DNA from: Actinoplanes utahensis
Lineage (GTDB): Bacteria; Actinomycetota; Actinomycetes; Mycobacteriales; Micromonosporaceae
Assembly: GCF_016862455.1 (NCBI RefSeq)
Contig: NZ_BOMZ01000110.1
Span: 1-64,000 of the forward strand
Reading direction: 5' to 3'
DNA length: 64,000 bases
The position numbers were made by a program, and so were the translations under genes. Positions 17,541 to 27,874 of the stretch are shown here, piece by piece. The notes beneath the pieces were generated by a model that saw only the letters and a list, made by a program, of their open reading frames with translations, did not search any database and was not told the origin of the DNA. The first letter of the stretch is position 1. Each line of letters begins with the position of its first letter.

Positions 17541-18707
17541 TCAGCCGACGGCGAGCGCGACGACGGTCAGGTGGTGCATGCCTTTGGCCTGCGGCTTGCG
17601 GACGATCTCGCCGTTGGACCAGAAACCGCCGTACGGCAGTGGCTTCAGCGCGTCGCGCAGCCGGGTGACGGCCAGGTCGGTCCGGTCGGGGCCGAGCGCG
17701 ATGGGGCGTACGCAGCAGTCGAAGACCAGCACCCCCAGCGGTGCGGTGACCTGCGAGACGGCCGCGACCGCCGCGGACGCGGTGGCGTCGACGATCTCGT
17801 CGTCGTCGGCCTCCATGAACCAGACCATCGCCCCTTCGGGGGTGTCGGCCAGGCCGGAGAGGGACCGTTCGGTGGGGTCGGCGGCGAAGATGATCCGGAT
17901 GTCCTCGCCGCTGCGGCGGGCCAGCCCGAGCGGCCGTACCGTGGCGAACTGCAGGAACGCGTCCGGGTCGGTTTCCAGGCCGGGGACGCCGCCGGTGCGG
18001 CGCAGGTAGACGTCGAGGGCCGGTTCGCCGTCGAGCTCGTAGATGGTGCCGGATTCGCTGCGGGTGACGACCATCGGCTCGCCGACCTTGTGCCAGCCGT
18101 GCGCGGATCCGATGCCGAACGGCACCGGCGCGGCGAGGGCCGCGGCGAGCACCGCGTTCGGCATCAGCCGGACCGTGGTGCCGTCGCTGAAGAAGTGGAA
18201 GGTGCCGGTCTGGGTGACGTTGTCGCCGGCGCAACCGCCGACGAGCGGCACGGCGGCGCCGGCGACCGTGTAGGCGCCGCGCACCATCTCCTGCTGGTCG
18301 CTGCTGCGGCCGTCGCCGAGCAGCAGCACGACCCTGTGCTCGCCGTCGACGTCGTCGAGACAGGAGGCGGCGGTGATGCCGGCCTCGTACAGGTCGTCGA
18401 CCTCACGCGGCACCGCCCGCACGGCCGCGGAGTAGCCGCCGAGCGCGTTGACGACGACGCCGGCGCCGCTGCCGTCGTTGCTGAACTCCCCCGACGTCGA
18501 GCAGCCGATCATGAGGACGTCGCCGCCGGCTTCGGCGTGCACCGCCTGCGCCATCTCCAGGGTGGCGTGCGTCAGCGACGCGAAGACGACGAGCAGCCCG
18601 GCCGTGCGCCCGCCGAGGGCTTCGCGGCAGGCCTGTGCGCCGGCTTCGGCGGGGTCCGCCGCCAGGCTGCGTCCGACTCCCAACCAGCGTTCCCCGGTCG
18701 CGCCCAT
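17541..18707 (-). CDS. FIST domain sensor protein
   Basis: A 388-residue soluble protein with FIST_N (about 20-210; GLLVVFASLTHATLEMAQAV, DVLMIGCSTSGEFSNDG) and FIST_C (about 225-370; LQFATVRPLGLARRSGEDIR, WFMEADDDEIVDATASAA, GVLVFDCCVRPIALG). FIST proteins are intracellular ligand sensors, commonly fused to or beside signalling enzymes and thought to bind small molecules such as amino acids. Start MGATGERWLG follows AAGGAG at 7 nt. It lies 5 bp upstream of a GGDEF cyclase, so a ligand-controlled c-di-GMP pair is the simple reading. Both genes share the promoter upstream of 18707. Confidence 0.92.
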   Translation of the reverse strand: MGATGERWLGVGRSLAADPAEAGAQACREALGGRTAGLLVVFASLTHATLEMAQAVHAEAGGDVLMIGCSTSGEFSNDGSGAGVVVNALGGYSAAVRAVPREVDDLYEAGITAASCLDDVDGEHRVVLLLGDGRSSDQQEMVRGAYTVAGAAVPLVGGCAGDNVTQTGTFHFFSDGTTVRLMPNAVLAAALAAPVPFGIGSAHGWHKVGEPMVVTRSESGTIYELDGEPALDVYLRRTGGVPGLETDPDAFLQFATVRPLGLARRSGEDIRIIFAADPTERSLSGLADTPEGAMVWFMEADDDEIVDATASAAVAAVSQVTAPLGVLVFDCCVRPIALGPDRTDLAVTRLRDALKPLPYGGFWSNGEIVRKPQAKGMHHLTVVALAVG

Positions 18708-19086
18708 GTCCGCTCCTTCGCCTGCGGCCCGCCGCGCGTGCCGTCCGGAGCGAAACATCGGCGCTGCGGCGCGCCTTCTGAGGCTTGGGGCACGGGTCAC
18801 TTCCGGACCGGACATTTCTGGTACGGGCCACGCAGGGTCCTGTGACAATCCCCGGCGGAAGGCGAATCCCCATGCGCATCCGCGGACCGCTCCTCGCCGG
18901 CGTGACCGGCATGCTCGCGCACCGGCCGGCCGACGGTCTACCGAGTCCCCACCGAGGCCGGGCGGCCGTCCCCCCGTCCCCGCAGCCGCCCGGCGCCCCT
19001 CCCGAAAGGAGGAATGGATCCACCCGAGCTGAACGGCACTGGCCGGCTTCGACGACGCGGACGTCATGGTGGCCGGGAACGGGTGA
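18708..19086. other. intergenic region upstream of the FIST-GGDEF operon
   Basis: About 380 bp before the tRNA-like gene. It must hold the operon promoter. The 15-nt string at 18820-18834 (GGTACGGGCCACGCA) occurs again at 21857-21871 after the methyltransferase gene. Open frames here have skewed Pro/Arg composition and look non-coding. Confidence 0.4.
18820..18834. repeat. 15-nt motif repeated at 21857-21871
   Basis: GGTACGGGCCACGCA is identical at both places, both intergenic, about 3 kb apart. One copy lies about 110 bp upstream of the FIST gene start, the other about 85 bp after a methyltransferase gene. It may be a shared protein-binding site or simply a remnant of duplication. Confidence 0.35.
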
Positions 19087-19164
19087 GTGAGAGCCGACCG
19101 GATTCGAACCGGCGTCTTCCCCCCTGCAAGGATGGCGCGACGACCTCTGCGCTACGACCCTCAC
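19087..19164 (-). tRNA. tRNA-like gene with extended acceptor helix, anticodon GCA-like
   Basis: On the minus strand the sequence folds as a tRNA: a T arm GCCGG-TTCGAAT-CCGGT with consensus loop, and a D arm TA-GCGC-AGAGGTCGTC-GCGC. The ends pair over 10 bp (19155-19164 with 19087-19096), or 7 bp if only the inner part counts. The anticodon arm is poor: a loop TTGCAGG would read GCA (Cys) but the stem has mismatches and position 37 is G. No CCA is encoded. It could be an atypical or pseudo tRNA-Cys; standard tRNA scanners would likely report low score or undetermined type. Confidence 0.55.
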
Positions 19165-19205
19165 CCGATCGAACATCTTAACGATTGGCCGATCCGCCGC
19201 CGGGA

Positions 19206-19211
19206 TACCAT
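19206..19211 (+). promoter_or_regulatory. leaderless -10 element TACCAT
   Basis: TACCAT ends 7 nt before the ATG of the SnoaL-like gene, which has no Shine-Dalgarno sequence. This fits an actinobacterial leaderless promoter. Confidence 0.5.
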
Positions 19212-19218
19212 CCATCCC

Positions 19219-19644
19219 ATGGACGGTGAAGCGGAACTGCGTGAACTGGTGGCCGAGCGAGTGGCCGCCGTGTCGGCGAAGGATCCCGCGCCGCTGGCCG
19301 CCCGCCAGCACCCGGACATCATCACGTTCAACGTGCTGCCGCCGTTGCACGGCCGCGGCAACGAGGCGGTCGAGGAGGCCACCCGCGCCTGGTTCGACGC
19401 GTACGCCTCCGTGATCGGGTACGAGGTCCGCGATCTGCACGTCACCGTGGACGGCGACGTCGGGTTCTGCTCGTTCCTCTACCACGTCAGCGGCACGCTG
19501 AAGATCGGCGGCGAGGTCGACATGTGGGTCCGGGCGACGCTCGGCTGCCGCCGGGTGGACGGGCGCTGGCTGATCGTCCACGACCACGAGTCGGTGCCGT
19601 TCGACGCGGCGACCGGGAAGGCGCTGATCGACCTCCAGCCGTGA
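19219..19644 (+). CDS. SnoaL-like/NTF2-fold protein
   Basis: A 141-residue soluble protein of the DUF4440/SnoaL-like ketosteroid isomerase superfamily. Typical order: helix EAELRELVAERVAAVSAKDP, HPDIITFNVLPPLHGRG, then the central helix EAVEEATRAWFDAYASVIGY and beta strands VRDLHVTVDGDVGFCSFLYH and WVRATLGCRRVDGRWLIVHD ending HESVPFD. Proteins with this end (VHDHxSVPFD) usually act as stress-linked or polyketide-like small hydrolyases/isomerases, but most have no proven reaction. No ribosome binding site; a TACCAT box 7 nt before ATG suggests leaderless translation. Convergent with the ankyrin-repeat gene. Confidence 0.85.
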   Translation: MDGEAELRELVAERVAAVSAKDPAPLAARQHPDIITFNVLPPLHGRGNEAVEEATRAWFDAYASVIGYEVRDLHVTVDGDVGFCSFLYHVSGTLKIGGEVDMWVRATLGCRRVDGRWLIVHDHESVPFDAATGKALIDLQP

Positions 19645-19650
19645 GGCTTC

Positions 19651-19729
19651 CACGCGGTCGACCGGCCCGGCCCGCCCACGCGGTCGAACCCGCCCCGTCC
19701 GCCCGCGCGGTCAGCCGGCCCGGTCCGCC
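19651..19729. repeat. three imperfect 26-27 bp tandem repeats spanning a stop codon
   Basis: Units at 19651-19676, 19677-19703 and 19704-19729 share the string CGCGGTC and end (C/T)CCGCC. The third unit contains the stop codon and last codons of the minus-strand SUKH/ankyrin gene (TCA at 19711-19713). Confidence 0.65.
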
Positions 19730-20874
19730 AGCTCGGTCAGAACCTCCGCACGGCGCCGGTCGCGATCGTCGCCGGAACGCTCGGCGGCCTGCCGGGCCTG
19801 GGCGGCGAGCATCCGGATCCGCGTCGCCGCGTCGCGGAGCCCGTCCGTCGTGGGCAGGTGCCCGGCGAGCATCCGGATCACCTCCGGGTCGCCGTCGTCG
19901 AGAGCCCGGTCGACCGCGTCCGCGGTGACCACGGCGCCCCGGTCGATCAGGCGCCGGGCCAGGTCGGGGCCGGCGGCGTGCGCGCCGGCCCGCAGTGTGT
20001 TGACCACCGGGACGTCCCGGCCGAGCAGCCGCTCCACGGTGTCCAGGTGGCCGCCGAGCAGGGCGATGTCGATCGCGGTGAGGTCGCTGCGGACCGGTTC
20101 GGCCAGATCGCAGCCGGCCGCGGCGAGACGCTCCAGCGTTGCGGTGTCCCCGGCCGCGGCGACCCGGTCGATCGCGAGCCGCCGCAACCGCGGGTCGGCG
20201 GCGACGGTGCCCCCGGTCAACGCGGCACGCCAGTCCAGAACCGTGGCTCGGACCAGGTCGCGCAGCTTGGCGGCGACGTCCGGCTCCTCCTCGGCCAGCT
20301 CGTCGACCGCGTCGCGCAGCTCGGACCCGGTGCCGGCGCCCTCGTCGCCCCACGGGTCGTCCTCCAGCGCGAGCCGCCGGAACAGCTCCGGAACGCCGGC
20401 GGCGAACGCGCCCGCCCGATCGTCCTCGATCAGTTCCCAGCCCGGCGGCAGTCCCTGCTGCCAGTAGACGACCGCGCCGTGTTCCGGCCCGGGGGCGGTG
20501 TCCACATAGAGCCGGTCCAGGTACTCGAAGCCGCCGAACGGCAGGAACCGCAGCCGGTCCGTACCGCTCGTCTCCGCCTCGTGATCGATCCAGCCCCACA
20601 GATCCTGATAGCCGTCCGAATCGGGGTAGAACAGCTCGGTGAACGAGAGCTGATCGCCCGGCCGGTAGTCGATCCGGCCCCCGAACGTGGTCCTCCACAG
20701 CGTGACCAGCCCCGGCGGCAGCGTGCCGGTGCAGCGGGCGGCCACCGCGCGCAGCGTGTCGTCGTCGATCGGTGGCTGCGCGTCGAGGATCAGCCGGTTC
20801 TCGAAAACGGCGATCCCGGCAGCGCCGGCGATCCGAAGATCATCACCGGTCAGCGGTGCGGTCACGGCAGCCAT
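19711..20874 (-). CDS. SUKH (SMI1/KNR4)-like protein with ankyrin-type repeats
   Basis: A 387-residue soluble protein. Residues about 35-165 look like a SUKH/SMI1-KNR4 domain (DDDTLRAVAARCTGTLPPGL, WRTTFGGRIDYRPGDQLSFT, GGFEYLDRLYVDT). A charged helical linker follows, then ankyrin-like repeats about 245-345 (VRSDLTAIDIALLGGHLDTV, DLARRLIDRGAVVTADAVDR). SUKH domains are frequent immunity proteins against polymorphic toxins, but stand-alone versions also exist. Start by TAGCAT box 6 nt before ATG, so probably leaderless. Its last codons are part of a short tandem repeat. No toxin is recognised next to it. Confidence 0.75.
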   Translation of the reverse strand: MAAVTAPLTGDDLRIAGAAGIAVFENRLILDAQPPIDDDTLRAVAARCTGTLPPGLVTLWRTTFGGRIDYRPGDQLSFTELFYPDSDGYQDLWGWIDHEAETSGTDRLRFLPFGGFEYLDRLYVDTAPGPEHGAVVYWQQGLPPGWELIEDDRAGAFAAGVPELFRRLALEDDPWGDEGAGTGSELRDAVDELAEEEPDVAAKLRDLVRATVLDWRAALTGGTVAADPRLRRLAIDRVAAAGDTATLERLAAAGCDLAEPVRSDLTAIDIALLGGHLDTVERLLGRDVPVVNTLRAGAHAAGPDLARRLIDRGAVVTADAVDRALDDGDPEVIRMLAGHLPTTDGLRDAATRIRMLAAQARQAAERSGDDRDRRRAEVLTELADRAG

Positions 20875-20880
20875 CCCTCG

Positions 20881-20886
20881 ATGCTA
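20881..20886 (-). promoter_or_regulatory. leaderless -10 element TAGCAT
   Basis: Read on the minus strand, TAGCAT ends 6 nt before the ATG at 20874; no Shine-Dalgarno is present. Typical spacing for leaderless actinobacterial genes. Confidence 0.55.
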
Positions 20887-20984
20887 AAGCGGCTTCCGGT
20901 ACGCCGTACGCCGGCCCGGGGTAGCGGATCGGGTGTCTGATGTGTCACGTTGAAGCCCCGCTGACCGTTATCGAGGAGCCCCCC

Positions 20985-21773
20985 ATGCCACCCGGTGACC
21001 TGCAGACCGATCGTCCCCATTCGGCCCGCATCTACGACTACCTGCTGGGCGGCAAGGACAACTTCGAGGCCGACCGGCGCGCCGCCGAGCAGGCGCTCCA
21101 GCACACGCCGACTCTGCCGATCTCGATGAAGGCCAACCGCCGGTTCATGGCCAAGGCCGTCACCCTCCTCGCCGAGCGCGGCGTCCGCCAGTTCCTCGAC
21201 GTCGGCACCGGCCTGCCCACCTCGCCCAACCTGCACGAGGTCGTCCAGCGGGTGGCCCCCGACGCGACGATCGTCTACGTCGACAACGACCCGCTCGTCC
21301 TCACCCACGCCCGGGCGCTGCTCACCCCGGTCGGCACCGGCGCCGTGTCCTACCTGGACGCCGACCTGCGCGACCCCGGCACGATCCTCACCTCGGACGC
21401 CGTGACCGAGGGCTTCGACCTGTCGAGGCCGGTCGCCGTCACGCTGATCGCCGTCCTCCAGCACGTGACCGACGACGATCAGGCCCGCGACATCATCGGC
21501 CGGTTGATGGCCCCGTTCCCGGCCGGCAGCGCGCTCGCCCTGTCGGTGGTGACCATCGACAACGACGAGGCCGGCCAGGGCACCGTCAACACCTACAACC
21601 AGAACGGTGTCCCGGTCGTCGCCCGCTCCCGCGCCGGCGTCGAGTCCCTGTTCACCGGCTTCACCCTGCTCGACCCGGGCGTCGTCCCCGTCCACCACTG
21701 GCATCCCACCGCCGAGGACGAGGGCGTCGACGACGCCGCCGTCTTCATGTACGGCGGCGTGGCCCTCAAGTAA
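20985..21773 (+). CDS. DUF574-family SAM-dependent methyltransferase
   Basis: A 262-residue protein of the actinobacterial DUF574 (Methyltransf_19) family. Hallmark start RPHSARIYDYLLGGKDNFEA (about 8-27), then NRRFMAKAV, the SAM-binding segment FLDVGTGLPTSPNLHEV (about 70-86), IVYVDNDPLVLTHARALL with the ribose-binding Asp, and VAVTLIAVLQHV. These proteins are abundant in Streptomyces and Micromonosporaceae, usually orphan and of unknown substrate. Start chosen at MPPGDLQTDR, with GAGGA upstream; an ATG 15 codons earlier is less likely. The gene stands alone. Confidence 0.93.
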   Translation: MPPGDLQTDRPHSARIYDYLLGGKDNFEADRRAAEQALQHTPTLPISMKANRRFMAKAVTLLAERGVRQFLDVGTGLPTSPNLHEVVQRVAPDATIVYVDNDPLVLTHARALLTPVGTGAVSYLDADLRDPGTILTSDAVTEGFDLSRPVAVTLIAVLQHVTDDDQARDIIGRLMAPFPAGSALALSVVTIDNDEAGQGTVNTYNQNGVPVVARSRAGVESLFTGFTLLDPGVVPVHHWHPTAEDEGVDDAAVFMYGGVALK

Positions 21774-22034
21774 CCCGGTCACGTCCGCCGGCCTCCCGAC
21801 ACTGCTACGGCGGTTGTCCGCTTCCGGTCCGCGGTGCCTCGGTCACACCATGCTTCGGTACGGGCCACGCAAACGTCGCGTGCCTCGCGGCGGCCACGGC
21901 AGGCGTCACCTCACGACCGTCCCCCGGTGCGGCTCATGCATGCGCGTCCCGGTCACCCCCGGCTGGCTCCGCTCCACGCCGTGATCCGCCGCAACCGTGT
22001 CACCGGGGCCGGGCGAGGACGGGCCTTGCCGCCA
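21774..22034. other. intergenic region between methyltransferase and repeat array
   Basis: About 260 bp without a plausible gene. It holds the second copy of the 15-nt motif (21857-21871). No hairpin terminator with a clear stem was found. The segment runs into the 58-bp repeat array. Confidence 0.4.
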
Positions 22035-22184
22035 GTGGGCGAGCAGGACCGGAATCAGGGCGAGGACGGCGCTTTGTCGTCGGGCGGGATCAGTGGGCGA
22101 GCAGGACCGGAATCAGGGCGAGGACGGCGCTTTGTCGTCGGGCGGGATCAGTGGGCGAGCAGGACCGGGATCAGGGCGAGGACC
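22035..22184. repeat. 58-bp tandem duplication copied from the 3' end of a gene
   Basis: Two identical 58-bp units (22035-22092 and 22093-22150) are followed by a partial third copy that is the coding end of the DUF1304 gene (22151-22184, two or three mismatches). The stop codon (22148-22150 on the minus strand) closes the second unit. Identity of the two outer units implies a recent event. Confidence 0.9.
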
Positions 22185-22501
22185 GCGGGGACGGTCTGGA
22201 TGTAGATGATGCGGCGGCTGGCGGTGAGGGCGCCGACGACACCGGCGACGGCGACGCAGACCAGGAAGAACACGAGCGGGCCGAAACCGCCGCCGAGCAG
22301 GCCCCAGAAGAGGCCGGCGGCCAGGAAGCCGTTGTAGAGGCCCTGGTTGAGGCCGAGGACGCGGGTCTGGGCGGCGAACTCCGGTGTCAGGTTGAAGGCC
22401 TTGCGACCCTGGGGCCTGGTCCACAGGAACATCTCGAGAACCGCGATGTACACGTGGATCAGTGCCACGACCGCGGCGAGGACGTTCCCGACGATCATCA
22501 T
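22148..22501 (-). CDS. DUF1304 family small membrane protein
   Basis: A 117-residue integral membrane protein with four predicted helices. Family pattern: VGNVLAAVVALIHVYIAVLE with MFLWTRP, then FNLTPEF, LGLNQGLYNGFLAAGLFWGL, FFLVCVAVAGVVGALTASRR and IYIQTVPAVLALIPVLLAH. DUF1304 proteins are widespread and have no established function. Two ATGs start the frame; TACGCT ends 7 nt before the first, which points to leaderless expression. The final eleven codons are copied in the adjacent tandem repeat. Confidence 0.92.
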   Translation of the reverse strand: MMIVGNVLAAVVALIHVYIAVLEMFLWTRPQGRKAFNLTPEFAAQTRVLGLNQGLYNGFLAAGLFWGLLGGGFGPLVFFLVCVAVAGVVGALTASRRIIYIQTVPAVLALIPVLLAH

Positions 22502-22508
22502 GGGGTGG

Positions 22509-22514
22509 AGCGTA
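22509..22514 (-). promoter_or_regulatory. leaderless -10 element TACGCT
   Basis: Minus-strand TACGCT ends 7 nt before the ATG at 22501 of the DUF1304 gene, with no Shine-Dalgarno sequence. Confidence 0.5.
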
Positions 22515-22647
22515 CCGGGACCGTGACCACCGCATTCGGCCCGCAGCGGGCGCTGCGGGCCGGATCACCGGGAGACGTCGCCCCGGAAGGCCGACGGGAC
22601 GGTCCCGACCGCTCTCGGGTGCTGCCGGTCCCGTACCGGAAAGGGAT

Positions 22648-23772
22648 TCAGAGGCCGTAGGTCTTTCCGATGATGTCGCGCTGGATCTCGCTGGTGCCGC
22701 CGTAGATGGTGCTGACCAGGGTGGTGCGGACGTGGCGTTCCATGTCGTACTCGGTGGCGTAGCCGTAGCCGCCCATCATCTGCATGCCGGCCAGGGCGAC
22801 CTCCCGGGCGACCTCGGTGGCCTTCAGTTTCACCATCGAGCTCTCCCGCGGAAGGACCTTGCCGGGGTCGCGGTCGGTCAGGGTGGCGACCCGGTGGACC
22901 AGCAGGCGGACGCATTCGATCTCGGTGGCCAGGTCGGCGATCCGGTGGCGCAGCGCCTGGAAGGTGCCGACCGGGCGGCCGAACTGCCTGCGTTCGCGGA
23001 TGAAGCCGAGGGCGTCGTCGAAGGCGCGCTGCGCGGTGCCGAGCATCAGGGCGGCCAGGATCAGCCGTTCCACGTTGAGGCCGGCCATCAGCTGCTGCCA
23101 GCCCTGGTCGACGGTGCCGACCACGGCGTCGGCGGGGACGCGTACGTCGGTGAAGTAGAGGTCGTTGACCTCCTTGCCGCCCATCGTCTCGATGCCGCTG
23201 ATCCGCAGGCCGGGGCGGTCCGCGGGCACCAGCAGCATGGTGAGGCCGGCATGGTCGCCGGCGCTGCCGCTGGTCCGGGCGACGAGCAGGATCGTGTCGG
23301 CGATGTGGGCGTTGGAGCACCACGTCTTCTGGCCGTTGATCACCCAGCCGTCGCCGGTGCGCACGGCGCGGCAGGACAGGTTCGCCACGTCCGACCCGGC
23401 CTCCGGCTCGCTCATCGCGATCGCGTGAACGCGGCCGTCGACCAGGCCGCCGAGGACCGTCTTCTTCTGTTCCTCGCTGCCGGAGCGTTGGATGGCGGCG
23501 GCGACGATCGCGCTGGTGGTGAAACCGCCGATCGGGGCCTGGCCGTAACCGACGCGTTCCAGGAAGAGGCAGGTGTCGACCATGCCGGCGCCGGAGCCGC
23601 CGTACTCCTCGGGAACGGTGACGCCGAGCCAGCCGAGGTCGGCCATCTTCTGGTAGAGGCCGGCGTGGTGCGGGCTGTCGCCGCGCTGCTCGCGCGTGCC
23701 GGCCTCGCGGCGGCAGAAGTCGTCGACAGCCGCGGTGAAGGCCCTCTGCTCGTCGCTGATATCGATGCTCAT
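22648..23772 (-). CDS. acyl-CoA dehydrogenase
   Basis: A 374-residue FAD-dependent acyl-CoA dehydrogenase, full length. Start at MSIDISDEQRAF, with GGAGGGTGAT upstream. Signatures: AIAMSEPEAGSDVANLSCRA (first ACAD motif, about 122-141), WVINGQKTWCSN, QFGRPVGTFQALRHRIADLA and YGGTSEIQRDIIGKTYGL. The usual catalytic Glu of medium-chain enzymes (YEGTS) is Gly here; instead the Glu in MAGLNVERLILA occupies the place used by long-chain and isovaleryl-CoA dehydrogenases. Its promoter region has a TTTGATA direct-repeat operator, repeated before the GntR gene. Substrate not known. Confidence 0.93.
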   Translation of the reverse strand: MSIDISDEQRAFTAAVDDFCRREAGTREQRGDSPHHAGLYQKMADLGWLGVTVPEEYGGSGAGMVDTCLFLERVGYGQAPIGGFTTSAIVAAAIQRSGSEEQKKTVLGGLVDGRVHAIAMSEPEAGSDVANLSCRAVRTGDGWVINGQKTWCSNAHIADTILLVARTSGSAGDHAGLTMLLVPADRPGLRISGIETMGGKEVNDLYFTDVRVPADAVVGTVDQGWQQLMAGLNVERLILAALMLGTAQRAFDDALGFIRERRQFGRPVGTFQALRHRIADLATEIECVRLLVHRVATLTDRDPGKVLPRESSMVKLKATEVAREVALAGMQMMGGYGYATEYDMERHVRTTLVSTIYGGTSEIQRDIIGKTYGL

Positions 23773-23829
23773 GTCATCACCCTCCCGAGTTAGTGCAGGT
23801 GAATCACTACATTGACAGCGACCGTAACA

Positions 23830-23843
23830 TATCAAATATCAAA
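23830..23843. promoter_or_regulatory. TTTGATA direct-repeat operator upstream of acyl-CoA dehydrogenase gene
   Basis: The plus strand reads TATCAAATATCAAA, which is two 7-bp direct repeats (TTTGATA) on the minus strand, 58 bp before the dehydrogenase start. The same 14-mer occurs at 24621-24634 next to the GntR gene. Very AT-rich for this genome. Likely bound by the adjacent GntR/FCD regulator. Confidence 0.7.
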
Positions 23844-23955
23844 TCCGGGCAGAGAAGCCGTCGAGACGATCGACGGCCGGGGCCGCAAGACTCATCTGCC
23901 GGGGCGGGGAGGGCAGGCGCGGATGACGGCCGCGATCGACACGCTCGGAAACGGA

Positions 23956-24588
23956 TCAATGCTCCCAGATGCCCAGGTCGTCGAGGTGTTTGACCAGGCG
24001 CTCCGCACCGTCGGTGAAATGTCTGGTCATCGCCGTGCGCGCGGCGCCGGCGTCGGCGGCGGCGAACGCGTCGAGCAGCGCCTCATGGTCGGCGCGCATG
24101 CCGTCGCGCCAGCCGGGGTCGGCGGAGTAGACCCGGGCCGGGGTGTACCGAGTGGCGGTGTGCAGGAACCAGCTCAGTTTGCGGGAACGGGCCATCCGGT
24201 TCACGGCGCGGTGGAACTCGTACTCGTACGTCTCCACGTCGGCGGCGCGGCGGGCCCGGGCGACCTTGTTGTGCGCCACCCGCAGCTCGGCGATCTGGGC
24301 CTCGGTGACCGCGGTCGCGACCCGGGCGGCCAGCTCCCCGGCGATGTCACCCTGCAGCTGGAACACGTCGAGGATGTCCTGGCGCGACAACGGGGCGACC
24401 ACGTACCCCTTGCGTGGCTCGAGCTCGACCATGTCCTCGCCGCGCAGGGTGAGCAGCGCCTCGCGGACCGGGGTGATGCTGACACCGAGCCCGGCGGCCA
24501 CCTCTTCGAGCCGGATGCGGGCGCCGGGCCGCAGCTCACCGGACATGATCCGACCGCGCAGGGCGCCGGCGACCTCCTCGGAAAGCAT
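23956..24588 (-). CDS. GntR-family (FadR/FCD) transcriptional regulator
   Basis: A 210-residue regulator. N-terminal winged HTH: LSEEVAGALRGRIMSGELRP, RIRLEEVAAGLGVSITPVRE, LLTLRGEDMVELEPRKGYVV. C-terminal FCD domain (about 85-205) with EFHRAVNRMARSRKLSWFLH, DHEALLDAFAAADA and HF residues for metal/ligand binding. The start at MLSEEVAG follows GAGAGG at 7 nt; a TTG 15 codons upstream would fall inside the operator. It is flanked by two copies of the TATCAAATATCAAA element, one before its own gene and the DUF2236 gene, the other before the dehydrogenase gene. It probably represses all three and responds to an acyl or carboxylate ligand. Confidence 0.93.
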   Translation of the reverse strand: MLSEEVAGALRGRIMSGELRPGARIRLEEVAAGLGVSITPVREALLTLRGEDMVELEPRKGYVVAPLSRQDILDVFQLQGDIAGELAARVATAVTEAQIAELRVAHNKVARARRAADVETYEYEFHRAVNRMARSRKLSWFLHTATRYTPARVYSADPGWRDGMRADHEALLDAFAAADAGAARTAMTRHFTDGAERLVKHLDDLGIWEH

Positions 24589-24620
24589 GCCCCCACCTCT
24601 CGCTTCATGGGCCGCCAACG

Positions 24621-24634
24621 TATCAAATATCAAA
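24621..24634. promoter_or_regulatory. TTTGATA direct-repeat operator between GntR and DUF2236 genes
   Basis: Identical 14-mer to 23830-23843, in the 62-bp gap between the divergent GntR and DUF2236 genes. It ends 9 bp before the GGAGG of the DUF2236 gene and 33 bp before the GntR ATG, so one bound protein could control both. Confidence 0.75.
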
Positions 24635-24650
24635 AAAGGAGGATGTCGAC

Positions 24651-27810
<3,160 letters not shown>

Positions 27811-27826
27811 CCTCTCCCACCGTGCG

Positions 27827-27857
27827 CCGGGCGCCCGCCGACCTCGCGGGCGCCCGG
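27827..27857. terminator. hairpin terminator between convergent genes
   Basis: 12-bp perfect stem (27827-27838 with 27846-27857), 7-nt loop. It lies between the trypsin gene and the convergent NADAR gene and can serve both. Confidence 0.8.
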
Positions 27858-27874
27858 CCCGTGCTCTCGCACGT

